A stretch of DNA of 61,843 nucleotides, taken from positions 1 through 61,843 of the forward strand of contig JAEORJ010000096.1 of the NCBI GenBank assembly GCA_016840945.1. The letters are read 5' to 3'. The translations under genes and the position numbers were made by a program. This DNA is from Candidatus Gerdarchaeota archaeon. Lineage in GTDB: Archaea > Asgardarchaeota > Heimdallarchaeia > JABLTI01. The first letter of the stretch is position 1. The number at the start of each line of letters is the position of its first letter. Under the pieces are notes generated by a model. The model was not told the DNA's origin. It saw only the letters and a program-made list of their open reading frames with translations, and ran no database searches. Of the stretch, positions 26,504 to 34,885 are shown one piece after another.

Positions 26504-26561
26504 TTAAAAGAATTCTCCAAATAATAATACAAATGAATCCTAATAAGCTTCACCCTTATTG

Positions 26562-27389
26562 TTATTTTCTTTGTTTCTTTTGAAGCTCAATAGCTTCCTC
26601 AATAGTGATTTGTCCAAGACCTACTTTTTTAGCCAATTCTTGTGAAATTGTAACGACTCCTCTTGAAAATTGCCTTGAAAGCATTTGTATTTCCTTCAAT
26701 TCACCTTCTGACACTTTCCAGGTTTCTGGTGTTTTTACACTTTCACCCAAACGAAAAGCTATTTCCATTGCAGCAGTAGCATCTTTTCCAGCTTTGAGTT
26801 TCACACCTTCTAGTGTTCCTTCGACTATTCCAGCTTTAGCTTCTTGGCAACTAGCAGGCGTAGTTTGTAATTCATCAACAACCTCTAACGCAACTTCAGT
26901 AGGTTTGACATTGAGCAATTCATTTAGAAGAAGAACACGACGGTACCCCCCTGTAGAACCAACTCGAATAATAGTCATTTTTGATGGGGTGTTTTTTATG
27001 GAGCTAATTATAAAATCAATTGCCTCTTTTAAATCCCTTGTTTCTAGAACGGTACGTAAACACCCATCTGTAATTATAGCAATTCCAATGGTAATTCCAG
27101 GATCAACTCCAATTATCAAAGATTCCCAAACAGGTTTCCCTTCAATACCTAGCATAATTTTAGAATAGCTTTTATTTATGGATAAAATATCACTTGATGT
27201 TAAGATAACCAATTTTTCATACAGACCATCAAATTCCTTGTATTCCTCTTCTGTAGTAACAACTAATATAGATCCTCGAGGTGGTTTTCTACCAGGGATT
27301 ATTTGTTCAATAGTAAATCCTGATTTTGTAAGTTTTTCACGTAACAAATGACAGAGGCGGAAATTCATAGTCGCAAGAGTTATTATCAT
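26562..27389 (-). CDS. RuvC/YqgF-like RNase H-fold protein
   Basis: This 275-aa protein has an N-terminal domain of about 88 residues (IIPGRKPPRGSILVVTTEEEY), then an RNase H-like core beginning LIIGVDPGITIGIAII with Asp96. Candidate acidic partners are Glu169 or Glu173 in ALEVVDELQ and Asp203 in GKDATAAMEIAFR, the usual position of the last RuvC carboxylate. The C-terminus has a helix-hairpin-like QELAKKVGLGQITIEEAI. It could be a structure-specific nuclease such as a junction resolvase. It is paired with the SWIM gene downstream. The fold call is fair; the activity is inferred. Confidence 0.68.
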   Translation of the reverse strand: MIITLATMNFRLCHLLREKLTKSGFTIEQIIPGRKPPRGSILVVTTEEEYKEFDGLYEKLVILTSSDILSINKSYSKIMLGIEGKPVWESLIIGVDPGITIGIAIITDGCLRTVLETRDLKEAIDFIISSIKNTPSKMTIIRVGSTGGYRRVLLLNELLNVKPTEVALEVVDELQTTPASCQEAKAGIVEGTLEGVKLKAGKDATAAMEIAFRLGESVKTPETWKVSEGELKEIQMLSRQFSRGVVTISQELAKKVGLGQITIEEAIELQKKQRK

Positions 27390-27556
27390 TTAAACGGCTC
27401 CGAAAAACTACAAATATATTTGATAGTGACTTTACTAATATTAATTATTTATTTAATAGTAATTATATGTAAAAAAAAGTGATTTTCTAGAAGATTTTAA
27501 ATTTGGTAATACATTGAATAAGCAAAAGATAATCAATTATTGTACGAGTTGATATA

Positions 27557-28243
27557 ATGGGTAAAATTAGCTATCCACTAATATTGGTCAATTTTAAAAC
27601 TTATTTACAATCAACCGGAGAGAATGCATTAAAGCTCGCTAAAATCTGCGAGCAAGTTTCAGATGAAACAGGTATCTGTATAGCAATTGCTGTTCAAGCA
27701 GTTGATATTCGCTTGATTGCTTCAGAAGTTTCTATTCCTGTTTTTTCCCAACATATTGATCCCATTGAACAAGGTAGTAATACCGGTCAAATATTAATTG
27801 AAGCAATAAAAGAAGCTGGCGCAGTTGGTACACTTATTAATCACAGTGAACGAAAAATCAAATTGGTCAGTATAGATACTGTTATAGAATTAGCGAAAAA
27901 GCATGGTTTGTTCACATGTGTATGTGCAAGCACACCAAAAATTGCTGGCGCAATTGCAGCTTTAAACCCTGATTGTTGTGCAACGGAACCGCCAGAATTA
28001 ATTGGTAGTGGCATATCCGTAAGCACAGCTAAACCAGAAGTTATCACAGCAACTGTTGAAAAGATAGATAAAATAAATTCAAAGGTTGTGCCATTATGCG
28101 GTGCAGGAATTACAAATGCAGAGGATGTGAAAAAAGCTCTCGAACTTGGAACAAAAGGAATACTAATTGCATCAGGAATAGTAAAAGCTCAAGATCCATA
28201 TAAAGTGCTAACAGAAATGGCTCAAGTGTCAAAGGAATTTTAA
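27557..28243 (+). CDS. tpiA: Triosephosphate isomerase (archaeal type)
   Basis: This glycolytic and gluconeogenic enzyme interconverts dihydroxyacetone phosphate and glyceraldehyde 3-phosphate. The archaeal short form (228 aa) shows catalytic Lys14 in VNFKTY, His96 in LINHSERK and Glu144 in ATEPPELIGSG, and the phosphate-binding LCGAGITNAEDV and GILIASGIVKA. All catalytic residues are present. It is monocistronic, with its own leader. Confidence 0.96.
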   Translation: MGKISYPLILVNFKTYLQSTGENALKLAKICEQVSDETGICIAIAVQAVDIRLIASEVSIPVFSQHIDPIEQGSNTGQILIEAIKEAGAVGTLINHSERKIKLVSIDTVIELAKKHGLFTCVCASTPKIAGAIAALNPDCCATEPPELIGSGISVSTAKPEVITATVEKIDKINSKVVPLCGAGITNAEDVKKALELGTKGILIASGIVKAQDPYKVLTEMAQVSKEF

Positions 28244-28398
28244 ACTTAGTTACTTAAGGAAAAATTCTATAAACCCTAAAGAAATATTCAATAAAATTAC
28301 TAGAAATTGCCTATTTGGATGAATATTAATAACTTAGTATTCAGATATTATGTGCCTTTATTTACTAGTACACTAACATATAATGGGAGATAATAATA

Positions 28399-28914
28399 TT
28401 GTCAGACGACTATATTATACAAACAAAAGTACCAAAAAAATTAGCTGAATTCATCGATAAATTAACAGAAGAAGGGTATTTCACCTCACGTGATGATTTT
28501 GCTAGATGTTCAATGGAAATTATTGCTCAATTATATGGTTTAGCTGCTTCTTCTCCTAAAGGGAAATCCTTACTTGATATTCTATCAGATAATGGTAAAA
28601 TTACCACAAAATCTGTTACAACTTCTGCTACCAATGCTACTGCTACTAACACTGACGCTATTACTCAAAACATTGCAAATGATAATGAATTAACTCCAAT
28701 TGAGTATGATATTCTTGATCTATTTGTCGGTGCTACGTTTGAATTTGAAGATGCTTTGCATGCCAAATATACTATGGAATTAATGAAAATGGCCAAACCT
28801 CCTTTACCTAAAAATGAATTCATAGATTTACTTGATAAATTAGCAAGTAAAAAGAAGATTGAGAAAGGAGAACATGCTGGCAAAATCATTTGGAAAATTC
28901 TTGAAAAATACTAA
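28399..28914 (+). CDS. Putative DNA-binding protein: ribbon-helix-helix-like N-domain and winged-helix-like C-domain
   Basis: This 171-aa protein starts at TTG, with GGGAGAT seven bases upstream. Residues 4-45 (IIQTKVPKKLAEFIDKLTEEGYFTS, then RDDFARCSMEII) look like a ribbon-helix-helix strand followed by two helices. Residues 70-100 are a Thr/Ala/Asn linker. Residues 104-171 (LTPIEYDILDLFVGATFEF, FIDLLDKLASKKKIEKGEHAGKI) resemble a winged helix with a beta-wing. A transcription-regulator role is inferred. Both neighbours are metabolic or unknown genes. Confidence 0.6.
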   Translation: MSDDYIIQTKVPKKLAEFIDKLTEEGYFTSRDDFARCSMEIIAQLYGLAASSPKGKSLLDILSDNGKITTKSVTTSATNATATNTDAITQNIANDNELTPIEYDILDLFVGATFEFEDALHAKYTMELMKMAKPPLPKNEFIDLLDKLASKKKIEKGEHAGKIIWKILEKY

Positions 28915-28952
28915 TGGCTCAAAAGCAGATATTAAAGTATAACCGATTAAAG

Positions 28953-29393
28953 TTATTCTACTTCGAGAATTGAAATATTAACTCCTGTTATACCATCCAC
29001 TAACATAATTTTATTCTTTAACTCATTAATATCTATTTTTTCGAATTCGTCTGAATCAACATAGCCATCAAATACACATGTCTCTTCAACAAAACATAAA
29101 CCTGTTGAGTAAAGAGATTTTAATCCTAAAGCTAAAAATAAATTGCCAATTTTTCTCAAAAAATCAGGTGTTAATTTGCCAATATCTATACCAATTTTAT
29201 AGACTTTATTGGTATTTGTTGGGATTATTCGGATTATTTTTGTGTTAGGAGTAAGAACGATGATAGCATATTCCCCGATTTCAGGTTTCAAAGCTGATAA
29301 GAAATCACTCGTTAGATTAATAGATTCATTAGGATCTAATTTCATAATTTTTGCCATAGTTATTTGTGGAATTTCATGCTTCTTTTTAGTCAT
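28953..29393 (-). CDS. Hypothetical protein with STGLC motif, paralogue of the gene at 23131-23544
   Basis: This 146-aa protein has the same layout as its paralogue: a small beta domain (KLDPNESINLTSDFLSALK, IIVLTPNTKIIRII), then an ACT-like half (YKIGIDIGKLTPDFLRKIG, YSTGLCFVEETCVFDGYVD) and a final strand (ITGVNISILEVE). Both Cys residues of the motif are kept. It lies downstream of the mevalonate-3-kinase gene on the same strand with a 119-base gap, so cotranscription is possible. No family name is recognised. Confidence 0.6.
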   Translation of the reverse strand: MTKKKHEIPQITMAKIMKLDPNESINLTSDFLSALKPEIGEYAIIVLTPNTKIIRIIPTNTNKVYKIGIDIGKLTPDFLRKIGNLFLALGLKSLYSTGLCFVEETCVFDGYVDSDEFEKIDINELKNKIMLVDGITGVNISILEVE

Positions 29394-29512
29394 TTAAATT
29401 ATAACCCCATGCCAAATTAATAATCTAAATTGATTTCTTAAATAATGATTGAATTTAAGATAATTAAATTATTCCTTTATTGTATCTAAAGCATTACGCT
29501 ATGATTTTTTAA

Positions 29513-30508
29513 TTAATACTTCTCTGTGATAAGAGTTTTGTTACTTTCACTAATAATTTTTGGACCACTTGCTACTTTGAAATCATAAAAGTGCCATTTC
29601 TTGTTTGTTAGTTTTGCTGTTACTTCGTTAGTATATTCTTTTACTGTAGCTACTGTGACTAAATTACCACCTCCTATTAGATAATAGGCAAGTATCCCTT
29701 CTTGGCGCATTTGTTCAATATCCATACAAAGTGACAACATTTCAGATTTTCTTACAAAAAGATTTACACCTTCTAATAATTCATGAGCATTTCTTATGTT
29801 TTCTTCTGCAAGTTCAAGCATTTTGATAAAATCCTTCTGTTTAATAGCTGCCTTTATTTCTTGAACCCAATAAGGTATTTTTGTTACTCGCTGATTAAAC
29901 TCAGGATGAGTAATAATTCTAGCATGAATTTCATCTGCTGATATCCGCGAATCATAATGGAAAGGAATGGAAAAAAGCCTTATCGATTCTAAATCTTTTT
30001 CTGAGGCTAATTGTGAAACGATTAAGGGATCTGCATTTGCTTGAGTTAATGTTAAACCTCCAAATAAGCTTCTACCTGCACTTTCAGAACCTTTCATTGC
30101 ATAGCTCAATAATTCCTCTTTACTTAGATTAAGTTCAAATAAATCATCTAATCCAACAAATAATGCAGCTAAACCAGAATCCGAACTACCGCTAAAGATT
30201 TCATAATTGGTTGATTGAATTTCAATTTCAGCCTTTAATGAATTTGATGCCATAAAATCGTTCACAGCAGCAAGTATTTGGCTACCTCGTTTGCCTTTTA
30301 TCTTATTATTATTTAAGAAAAAATGAATTTTTGGTTGTTTTGTTGTTGAGTTTAGAATATTAATCTTAGTTTCTGTGCGGGTGCTTTCAGATAAGCTAGT
30401 AACAGCCAAACCCATGGTATCATACAAAGGTTTTCGATTTGGTGTAATACCACCTAGAAAGATTATTGGTATTGTTGGAAAAGCTGTTGCTGTTGTGGTT
30501 TTTTTCAT
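29513..30508 (-). CDS. Mevalonate 3-kinase (Thermoplasma-type, diphosphomevalonate decarboxylase-like)
   Basis: This 331-aa GHMP-superfamily protein belongs to the diphosphomevalonate decarboxylase (MDD) group. The ATP loop is IFSGSSDSGLAALFVG (105-119), followed by SESAGRSLFGGLT at 141-153. Two residues needed for decarboxylation in MDD are absent: the Lys in VIKYWGK is replaced in PIIFLGG (about Phe17), and the Asp in FDAGPN is replaced in VASGPK. This, and the opening AFPTIPIIFLGGITPNRKPL, match the Thermoplasma mevalonate 3-kinase. The upstream gene, 19 bases away, encodes the expected next enzyme. The remaining alternative is a decarboxylase of the same family, judged less likely. Confidence 0.78.
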   Translation of the reverse strand: MKKTTTATAFPTIPIIFLGGITPNRKPLYDTMGLAVTSLSESTRTETKINILNSTTKQPKIHFFLNNNKIKGKRGSQILAAVNDFMASNSLKAEIEIQSTNYEIFSGSSDSGLAALFVGLDDLFELNLSKEELLSYAMKGSESAGRSLFGGLTLTQANADPLIVSQLASEKDLESIRLFSIPFHYDSRISADEIHARIITHPEFNQRVTKIPYWVQEIKAAIKQKDFIKMLELAEENIRNAHELLEGVNLFVRKSEMLSLCMDIEQMRQEGILAYYLIGGGNLVTVATVKEYTNEVTAKLTNKKWHFYDFKVASGPKIISESNKTLITEKY

Positions 30509-30527
30509 CTATTTACACCCTTAATAC

Positions 30528-31403
30528 CTATTTACGGTTCTTTTCTATTTCATTCACAAGGGAAATAATTTCTGAATAATCCTTAAGTTGATTTAAATTA
30601 TCGATTCGTTGCAAAAGATAATCCAAGACTAAATCATAACCTTGTTCAATGTCATCAATATTGATGACTTCAATATTATATTTTTCAAAAATAGACATTT
30701 GATACTCTTGTAATAAAAGATATTTTTCCCTTTGAGCTATCAAGCGATCACCAGAGCTTCGTAAATGAGAGTAAATGTTTCTCCTTTGAAGTCTTTCCAA
30801 ATAAATAGATTCATCACTAATTACAAGAGCTATTGGAATTATACTAGGGTGTTTCAACACGTCCTTTTGATAGTGGGAAGGTAAGAAATGCAAATACTCA
30901 ACAATCATACTTTCGCCATCTCTTAATCCTCTATCAGCAATCACTTTTTCAACAACAGAATTCATTATCTTTGCTTGTGTGTCAAAACCTTTCCGTAGAT
31001 TTTCTATTGTATAATCACCAAAAAATTTCCAAGAATCATAAACACTGCTGAAAAAAACCTCATTTTGTTCTTTAGGTAAAACAAACCGTAAAGATGAACG
31101 CAATGCATCTCCCCCAATGACATGAGCAATATTCAATGCTGTAGCAAGTTCTTTGGCTATTGCAGTTTTTCCAACACCAGGGATACCAGTAATAATTGGT
31201 ATAATAGGTAATTTCTGATTACCATTTAATACTAATTCATTATATTTTTTGAAAATGAGATATCTTGTCAAGTATTTCTTATCAAATCTCTTTAGGGAAT
31301 CGGTAATTTCTTCTAGTGTTTTACTCGAGGTAAGAATTTCAGCAATGGTTTGTAACGATAACCCTGTAGCTAGCAGTTCTGAGTGAGTATCCCAATATAT
31401 CAT
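30528..31403 (-). CDS. P-loop kinase, 2-phosphoglycerate kinase-like; probable mevalonate-3-phosphate 5-kinase
   Basis: This 291-aa protein has an ATP-cone-like N-terminal domain (about 1-65, with LATGLSLQTIAEIL and TRYLIFKKYNELVL) and a P-loop kinase domain with Walker A ITGIPGVGKTAIAKEL at 71-86. Further motifs are GGDALRSSLRFVLP and VEYLHFLPSH. This is the layout of proteins annotated as 2-phosphoglycerate kinase, a group that includes the mevalonate-3-phosphate 5-kinase of Thermoplasma and Picrophilus. The mevalonate 3-kinase-like gene follows 19 bases downstream in the same direction, which favours the mevalonate role over the 2-phosphoglycerate role. Confidence 0.72.
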   Translation of the reverse strand: MIYWDTHSELLATGLSLQTIAEILTSSKTLEEITDSLKRFDKKYLTRYLIFKKYNELVLNGNQKLPIIPIITGIPGVGKTAIAKELATALNIAHVIGGDALRSSLRFVLPKEQNEVFFSSVYDSWKFFGDYTIENLRKGFDTQAKIMNSVVEKVIADRGLRDGESMIVEYLHFLPSHYQKDVLKHPSIIPIALVISDESIYLERLQRRNIYSHLRSSGDRLIAQREKYLLLQEYQMSIFEKYNIEVINIDDIEQGYDLVLDYLLQRIDNLNQLKDYSEIISLVNEIEKNRK

Positions 31404-31625
31404 TCTTATACCAACTATTATTCAAATCAATGATGAGATTATTAATCCTTAATATAAAACTTACATCTAAATGTTATGTAATTATTGCCTATCAAGTATT
31501 ATTTTAACATAGAATTGCTATTTAATTTCATTGACAAAAGAAAGATTTTTAATAGCTAACTATAGCAAAAGTGATACAGATTACTAATCATTGTTAATTT
31601 AACAAAAAAATAGGATTGAAAAAAA

Positions 31626-32069
31626 TTGTCCACACAAGAAGTAACTCAACAAGAAATTCGTAAATTTAGTTACATGGGATTAACACTTGAGGAATTACAA
31701 GCTAAATCCATGGATGAATTCATAAAAATGCTACCCTCACGAAAAAGAAGAAGCTTAACTAGACCAACTTATTGGGATGCAACTAGAAAGAAATTGTTAG
31801 AAGATATCCGTCAACAAGTAAGAATAATCAAAGACGGTGAAAAGAGAATAAAACCAATAAAAACTCATTTACGAGATATGATTGTATTACCAGAGATGGT
31901 ATATGCTAAAATTGCTGTTCACAATGGCAAAGATTTCGTTGAATTTATTGTTCATCCAGATCAAATTGGTCATGTTTTTGGCGAATTCGTTCTTACAACA
32001 AAACTTGTTCGACATGGTTCACCTGGTATGGGTGCAACAAAATCAAGTCTTTATATTCCATTGAAATAA
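31626..32069 (+). CDS. rpsS: Ribosomal protein uS19
   Basis: This protein of the small-subunit head contacts tRNA and 16S rRNA. The archaeal/eukaryal-type sequence has a FSYMGLTLEELQ N-terminus, LPSRKRRSLTR, KPIKTHLRDMIVLPEMVY, the core VHNGKDFVEFIVHPDQIGHVFGEFVLT and the basic HGSPGMGATKSS end. The TTG start is set seven bases after GGATTG. It stands alone here and not in the usual S10-spc cluster between uL2 and uL22. A hairpin terminator follows. Confidence 0.96.
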   Translation: MSTQEVTQQEIRKFSYMGLTLEELQAKSMDEFIKMLPSRKRRSLTRPTYWDATRKKLLEDIRQQVRIIKDGEKRIKPIKTHLRDMIVLPEMVYAKIAVHNGKDFVEFIVHPDQIGHVFGEFVLTTKLVRHGSPGMGATKSSLYIPLK

Positions 32070-32078
32070 TTAAAGGAA

Positions 32079-32110
32079 AATCCCTTTTGGGATTCTTTTT
32101 TTCTTATTTT
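32079..32110 (+). terminator. Hairpin plus T-run after uS19 gene
   Basis: A 6-bp stem (AATCCC with GGGATT) on a TTTT loop is followed by CTTTTTTTTC and more T-rich sequence. Confidence 0.8.
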
Positions 32111-32242
32111 TTCTTCTTTTAATTTCATTTTGTCATTCCATTAACCTTATTACTACCATCAGATTATATTTTTTGTAAAGTAGAAATAATTTGATTTGCT
32201 TAGGCTCAGAATCTTTTTTATTTTAACTTAGGTGTAAACAAC

Positions 32243-32644
32243 ATGTCAAGATTTAGATTACCTGAATGCAAAGACAAACGCGTGCAGAAAGGTCTTCGAA
32301 AACAAATCATTAGTGTCTTTAGTATAGATGTTAATGACATGGGACCTGAAGTAGAATTAATTGCTTCTCCTTATCCTTGTGAAAAGCTGTTTAATGAACG
32401 TGAAATCTCTATTTTATTTACCACGGTGACAATGCTTGAAGTAAGAGAAATGATCATGGGTGAGCTGAAATTAATTTTTGAAATATATGATAGTACTATG
32501 AATGATGGGCGACCTGCTAAGAAAGTGGTCGTAGCAGTTTGTGGGGAAGAAGTAATTAGTGGTCAAATTAGAAGTATTGTTAGAAATATGATCCATAGCA
32601 GCGATGAAGCGATAAAAAACCTAGAAAATTTGATGGAAAGATAA
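32243..32644 (+). CDS. Hypothetical protein between the uS19 and uS2 genes
   Basis: I do not recognise this 133-aa protein. It begins MSRFRLPECKDKRV, has an alpha/beta middle (MLEVREMIMGELKLIFEIYD, KKVVVAVCGEEVISG) and ends in an amphipathic helix (AIKNLENLMER). Three Cys are scattered and do not form a metal motif. No membrane segment is seen. The location between two ribosomal protein genes, each with its own leader, does not by itself prove a translation role. Confidence 0.55.
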   Translation: MSRFRLPECKDKRVQKGLRKQIISVFSIDVNDMGPEVELIASPYPCEKLFNEREISILFTTVTMLEVREMIMGELKLIFEIYDSTMNDGRPAKKVVVAVCGEEVISGQIRSIVRNMIHSSDEAIKNLENLMER

Positions 32645-32793
32645 GAAATTTTTTAATCGTTTTTTTTCCAGCAATTATTTAATTAACTGAAATCATTATA
32701 AACAAAAGAATTAAAAACGAATTGTAATGGATTTTGCTTTATAAGATAATATAATCAATATTTGAAGTTTAATAATATTTGAGGTATATAACA

Positions 32794-33474
32794 TTGTCAA
32801 TAGAACCAGATCAAATAACAGAAGAATTACTAATTGGTTTAGATGAATACTTAGCTGCAGGTGTACATATTGGCACCAGAATAGGCACAAAATCAATGAA
32901 GGATTTTATTTACCTCGTCAGAAGTGATGGCTTATATGTATTAGATGTACGAGCTACAGATGAACGAATTAGAATATTAGCCAAATTTTTAGCTCGATTT
33001 GACCCTAAACAAGTAGCTATCTTTTCAGCTAGACAATATGGTCAGGTACCTGGTAGCAAACTAGCGAAAGTTTGTGGTTTCTTGAGCTTACCGGGTCGTT
33101 TCATTCCTGGAACATTAACAAACCCTGAATTTTCAGGTTTTATAGAGCCAGAAGTAATTCTAGTAACAGATCCACGTGCTGATCGACAAGCAATAAAAGA
33201 AGCAAATAAAGTAGGAGTTGTAGTTGGTGCTATGTGTGATACAGATAATGAATTGCAAGGTGTAGACATCTGTGTTCCAACTAATAACAAAGGTCGAAGA
33301 GCACTAGCATTAGTTTATTGGTTATTAGCAAGAGAAATTCTTAGAGCTCGTGGTGACATTCCTCCTGATGGCTCAATTCCAGAAACAATTGAAGACTTTA
33401 CCTTCAAAGTACTCCCAAGCAGTATGCAAATTCAAACAGAAGGTCAAGAAGAAGAATACGACATGGATTATTAA
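32794..33474 (+). CDS. rpsB: Ribosomal protein uS2
   Basis: This small-subunit protein belongs to the RPSA/uS2 family. Motifs are AAGVHIGTRIGTKSMKDFIY, RSDGLYVLDVRATDERI, SARQYGQVPGSKLAKVCG, GRFIPGTLTNPEFSGFIEPE, VTDPRADRQAIKEA and CDTDNELQGVDICVPTNNKGRRAL. The start is taken at TTG 32794 (MSIEPDQI), eight bases after GAGGTAT; the ATG at 32779 lies before that site. The length of 226 aa is normal. It is monocistronic here. Confidence 0.95.
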   Translation: MSIEPDQITEELLIGLDEYLAAGVHIGTRIGTKSMKDFIYLVRSDGLYVLDVRATDERIRILAKFLARFDPKQVAIFSARQYGQVPGSKLAKVCGFLSLPGRFIPGTLTNPEFSGFIEPEVILVTDPRADRQAIKEANKVGVVVGAMCDTDNELQGVDICVPTNNKGRRALALVYWLLAREILRARGDIPPDGSIPETIEDFTFKVLPSSMQIQTEGQEEEYDMDY

Positions 33475-33494
33475 ATTGGGATTAAAACCAATTT
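33473..33494 (+). terminator. Stem-loop overlapping the uS2 stop codon
   Basis: AAATTGG pairs with CCAATTT around an 8-base loop, with ATTTTCCCTTTCTTTT after it. It begins at the stop codon of the uS2 gene. Confidence 0.5.
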
Positions 33495-33524
33495 ATTTTC
33501 CCTTTCTTTTATTTTAATAAAAAT

Positions 33525-33544
33525 GCTGAGAGTAATTTCTCAGC
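33525..33544 (-). terminator. Stem-loop downstream of the presenilin-like gene
   Basis: GCTGAGA pairs with TCTCAGC around a 6-base loop. The minus strand beyond it reads ATTTTTATT. It is probably the terminator of the convergent presenilin-like gene. Confidence 0.5.
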
Positions 33545-33569
33545 TATCAATTCATTATTTTATTTGTTC

Positions 33570-34679
33570 TCAAAATCCAAACCAATTAGGCATATTATAA
33601 CCCCAACCTTCAAAACCAATTATTGCGAGAATTCCCCAAACAATGAAAGCTAATACTAAACCTAAACCTATTGATAATGGTAAACCTGGCATCATTTTTA
33701 CTTTATCAAGTAATTTGATTGTACAAATAGCACCAATAATAACACCAACAAAGGAAGCTATTGCAGCATAGAACCCTAAATAGAGAAGTGAGAAACTCAC
33801 AATCATACCAAAGAAAGCCAAATCTCCTAGACCTAATTCAATATAATCAGTATAAATGTACTCTTCCTCATTATCTGATAGACGTGAATTCGACGTTTCA
33901 CCATTTGTAGGTGTAGTTTCATTGTCTATATTATCGGATGAAGTACTAGCTTCAATTAATTTATCAATGGTTTCATTTGAATCTACAGGTTGAGTATTAT
34001 TTGCCATTTCAGCTCTGTAACGCTCTTCACTTAATTCAGCTATTTTCTTTATTGGTCCTTTAAAAACAGAAATGATATCATATACACTCAAACCTATCAT
34101 TACCAATACAGAAGCTAAAGGTGGAAGGAAGGTTGCTAAAAAGGTTCCAGCAAAAACTGCAAATAGCATAGCCATGATTTGTGGAAGTGGATCAGGGACT
34201 AAACGATAAACCATAGAAACTACAGTAAAAGCTGAATAAGCTATTCCAAAAATAACTGCTAATGAAAGGATGATCTTTTCTGTGCTTGGAGCGAATACGT
34301 GGTTATCAGTTAGAAGATCAAGAAGGTAGTAAGGAGAAGTAAGTATAAAGAGAAATATAAAGAAAAATGATGTTAAAGCAATAGCAACAGCAAATAAAGC
34401 TCGGAGCAATTTGATATTACCATATTTAAAAATTAAGAATATACCAGTAGCACCGATAAAGGCGATACCAACATACATTAAAGCAGTTAAATAAGGGCTT
34501 TCAAAAGGGCTTGCAGGGGGAGGACCAGAGCCGCCACCAGCTTCAGTGAAGAAAAACCCGAAAACAACTATACTACATAAACCACTAAGAATTGAGCAGA
34601 TAAAAATTGGTAAAGTTAACGAGTAAAATTTCTTCTTAATGGTAACGCTAAAGGTTCCTAATTGACTTGCATAACCCAT
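33570..34679 (-). CDS. Presenilin/signal-peptide-peptidase-like intramembrane aspartyl protease (archaeal PSH)
   Basis: This 369-aa protein with about nine hydrophobic helices has all three family signatures: the YD motif in MIGLSVYDIISVF (Tyr200-Asp201), the GxGD motif in IELGLGDLAFFG (Asp286) and the PxLP motif in MMPGLPLSIG (about 331-334). The two Asp residues form the intramembrane catalytic pair. The loop between them (about 215-278) is long, acidic and low-complexity, as in presenilins. The start is ATG 34679 because GAGGTC lies seven bases before it; the TTG at 34694 lies upstream of that site. Substrates are probably membrane-protein stubs or signal peptides. It acts in the cell membrane. 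Confidence 0.88.
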   Translation of the reverse strand: MGYASQLGTFSVTIKKKFYSLTLPIFICSILSGLCSIVVFGFFFTEAGGGSGPPPASPFESPYLTALMYVGIAFIGATGIFLIFKYGNIKLLRALFAVAIALTSFFFIFLFILTSPYYLLDLLTDNHVFAPSTEKIILSLAVIFGIAYSAFTVVSMVYRLVPDPLPQIMAMLFAVFAGTFLATFLPPLASVLVMIGLSVYDIISVFKGPIKKIAELSEERYRAEMANNTQPVDSNETIDKLIEASTSSDNIDNETTPTNGETSNSRLSDNEEEYIYTDYIELGLGDLAFFGMIVSFSLLYLGFYAAIASFVGVIIGAICTIKLLDKVKMMPGLPLSIGLGLVLAFIVWGILAIIGFEGWGYNMPNWFGF

Positions 34680-34832
34680 TGATAATGACCTCAATTTTAT
34701 ATGATTAAATAATATAAATTGAAATTCTAACTATACAAGAATGGAACTCATACAAAAAAAACCTTTGCTTATTAAGTATTAATTAGAAAAAGAAAATTAA
34801 AATTATTAATAGATTGGGAAAGGAAAAAAAGA

Positions 34833-34857
34833 AGAAATAGCCCAATTGGCTATTTCT
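34833..34857 (-). terminator. Hairpin plus T-run after the substrate-binding protein gene
   Basis: A 10-bp perfect stem (AGAAATAGCC with GGCTATTTCT) has a 5-base loop. On the minus strand it is followed by TCTTTTTTTTCC, a strong intrinsic-type terminator. Confidence 0.8.
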
Positions 34858-34885
34858 CGATCTTAAAGGATATCAAATTTCTAAC

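Noticed and set aside
30528..31403. 2-phosphoglycerate kinase for cyclic 2,3-diphosphoglycerate synthesis
   Set aside because: The neighbouring mevalonate 3-kinase-like gene gives a better functional context; no cyclic 2,3-diphosphoglycerate synthetase is nearby.
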